The notes under the pieces are model-generated. The model had not been told where the DNA came from, did no database searches, and worked only from the letters and a program-made list of their open reading frames with translations. A DNA stretch of 64,000 nt from a virus, in IMG/VR virus record IMGVR_UViG_3300009126_000274, positions 25,505 through 89,504 of that record, one strand, 5' to 3'. This document shows, in pieces, positions 63,683 to 64,000 of this stretch; position 1 is the first letter of the stretch, and each line of letters starts with the position of its first letter. Both the position numbers and the translations under genes were made by a program.

Positions 63683-63711
63683 AGTATAGAGTATTTCTAA
63701 CTAAGAATCAA
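63683..63711 (-). promoter_or_regulatory. Sigma70-like early promoter for uvsY
   Basis: TTGATT (63711-63706), 17 bp, TATACT (63688-63683) on the minus strand in the 50-bp gap after the cadherin-type gene. Confidence 0.65.
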
Positions 63712-63726
63712 GTAATAATAATACCG

Positions 63727-64000
63727 TTATGCGCCGGAAACGTCAGTAATTGTAATATTAATGTCTTGTTTTACTGTTGTTGTGCCATCTGTGACGCTAA
63801 CTGTTGTTGTATAACTGTTCTTAGTTTCATAATCTGGTGCTGAGCTGAATATTAATACTCCTGTTGATGAATTTATACTCATGGAGCTTGCATCACCTCC
63901 AGCTATACTATAAGTTAGGGTATTATTTTCAGGATCGGTAGCTACAATGGTACCAATTGCTGTTTGGTTCTCTGCTGCCCAGAAATAAGCAGACGATGTA
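63727..64000 (-). CDS. C-terminal end of a cadherin-like repeat protein (5' end outside the window)
   Basis: 90 complete codons before the stop at 63727. AAENQTAIGTIVATDPENN, then LTYSIAGGDASSMSINSSTG and FSSAPDYETKNSYTTTVSVT, is one cadherin/CADG-type beta domain with the DPE and SxTG calcium-loop pattern. Large proteins with such repeats are usually adhesion or fibre components in marine phages. No hairpin terminator is evident after it. Confidence 0.75.
   Translation of the reverse strand, partial: TSSAYFWAAENQTAIGTIVATDPENNTLTYSIAGGDASSMSINSSTGVLIFSSAPDYETKNSYTTTVSVTDGTTTVKQDINITITDVSGA

Noticed and set aside
1-64000. Plus-strand open frames of 60-200 codons throughout the window
   Set aside because: They lie antisense to convincing genes, lack ribosome sites and show Ser/Leu/Phe-rich shadow composition. 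No plus-strand gene is supported.
1-64000. CRISPR arrays, transposases, integrases or attachment sites
   Set aside because: No direct-repeat arrays, DDE/Tyr recombinase motifs or tRNA-linked attachment repeats were seen.

Overview
The window is a stretch of a marine T4-like (Tevenvirinae-type) myovirus genome. The evidence is a near-complete T4 replication, recombination and transcription set: gp61 primase, gp41 helicase, UvsX, gp43 polymerase, RegA, gp62, gp44, gp45, gp46, gp47, gp55, UvsW and UvsY. The DNA is AT-rich, coding is very dense, and every convincing gene lies on the minus strand, so transcription runs from high to low coordinates. There are no photosynthesis genes, so a cyanophage is unlikely. 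A TonB-dependent outer-membrane receptor, lipoproteins and a spanin-like pair point to a Gram-negative, probably heterotrophic marine host. Both ends of the window cut through genes.

Layout, left to right: (1) 1-7.6 kb holds a membrane coiled-coil protein, a GIY-YIG-like protein, a cupin, class I ribonucleotide reductase (nrdA, nrdB), a QueC-like enzyme, a sulfotransferase and the primase. (2) 7.6-20.5 kb is probably virion-related: repetitive structural proteins and very Lys/His-rich proteins, with a B12-type radical SAM enzyme, an SGNH hydrolase, a lysis (spanin) cassette, an NMNAT-like and a ligase-like enzyme, and a 16-residue metallothionein-like peptide. (3) 20.5-26.9 kb is accessory: sugar-related transferases, small unknown genes, tRNA-Thr(UGU) and oxygenases. 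(4) 26.9-41.1 kb is the replication core. It is interleaved with sugar-nucleotide and radical SAM enzymes, Hsp20, a peroxiredoxin and many micro membrane proteins. (5) 41.1-50.5 kb holds a second SGNH protein, an enoyl-CoA hydratase, CobS-like and CobT-like (zincin plus VWA) genes, a BtuB-like TonB-dependent receptor, a secreted protein and ClpP. (6) 50.5-54.6 kb has peptide deformylase, a SET-domain protein, glutaredoxin and gp46/gp47. (7) 54.6-60.7 kb is a 7-deazaguanine cassette: QueD, a glycosyltransferase, a divergent T-fold protein, DpdA, an exonuclease, FolE, a phosphoribosyltransferase and QueE. (8) 60.7-64 kb has gp55, an Sm-like protein, UvsW, UvsY and the end of a cadherin-repeat protein.

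Taken together, FolE, QueD, QueE and QueC can make preQ0 from GTP, and DpdA can swap it into guanines of phage DNA, which predicts a phage genome that resists restriction. The CobS/CobT-like pair and the BtuB-like receptor form a second unusual block.

Regulation is unusually readable. At least ten sigma70-like promoters (TTGACT, 17-18 bp, TATAAT or CATAAT), many with a conserved GAGT block just before the -10, precede early genes. T4-type late boxes (TATAAATA) precede structural and some other genes. Two hairpin terminators, a 20-nt leader shared by gp44 and uvsW, and an A9 run that may fuse two large genes by frameshift are also visible.
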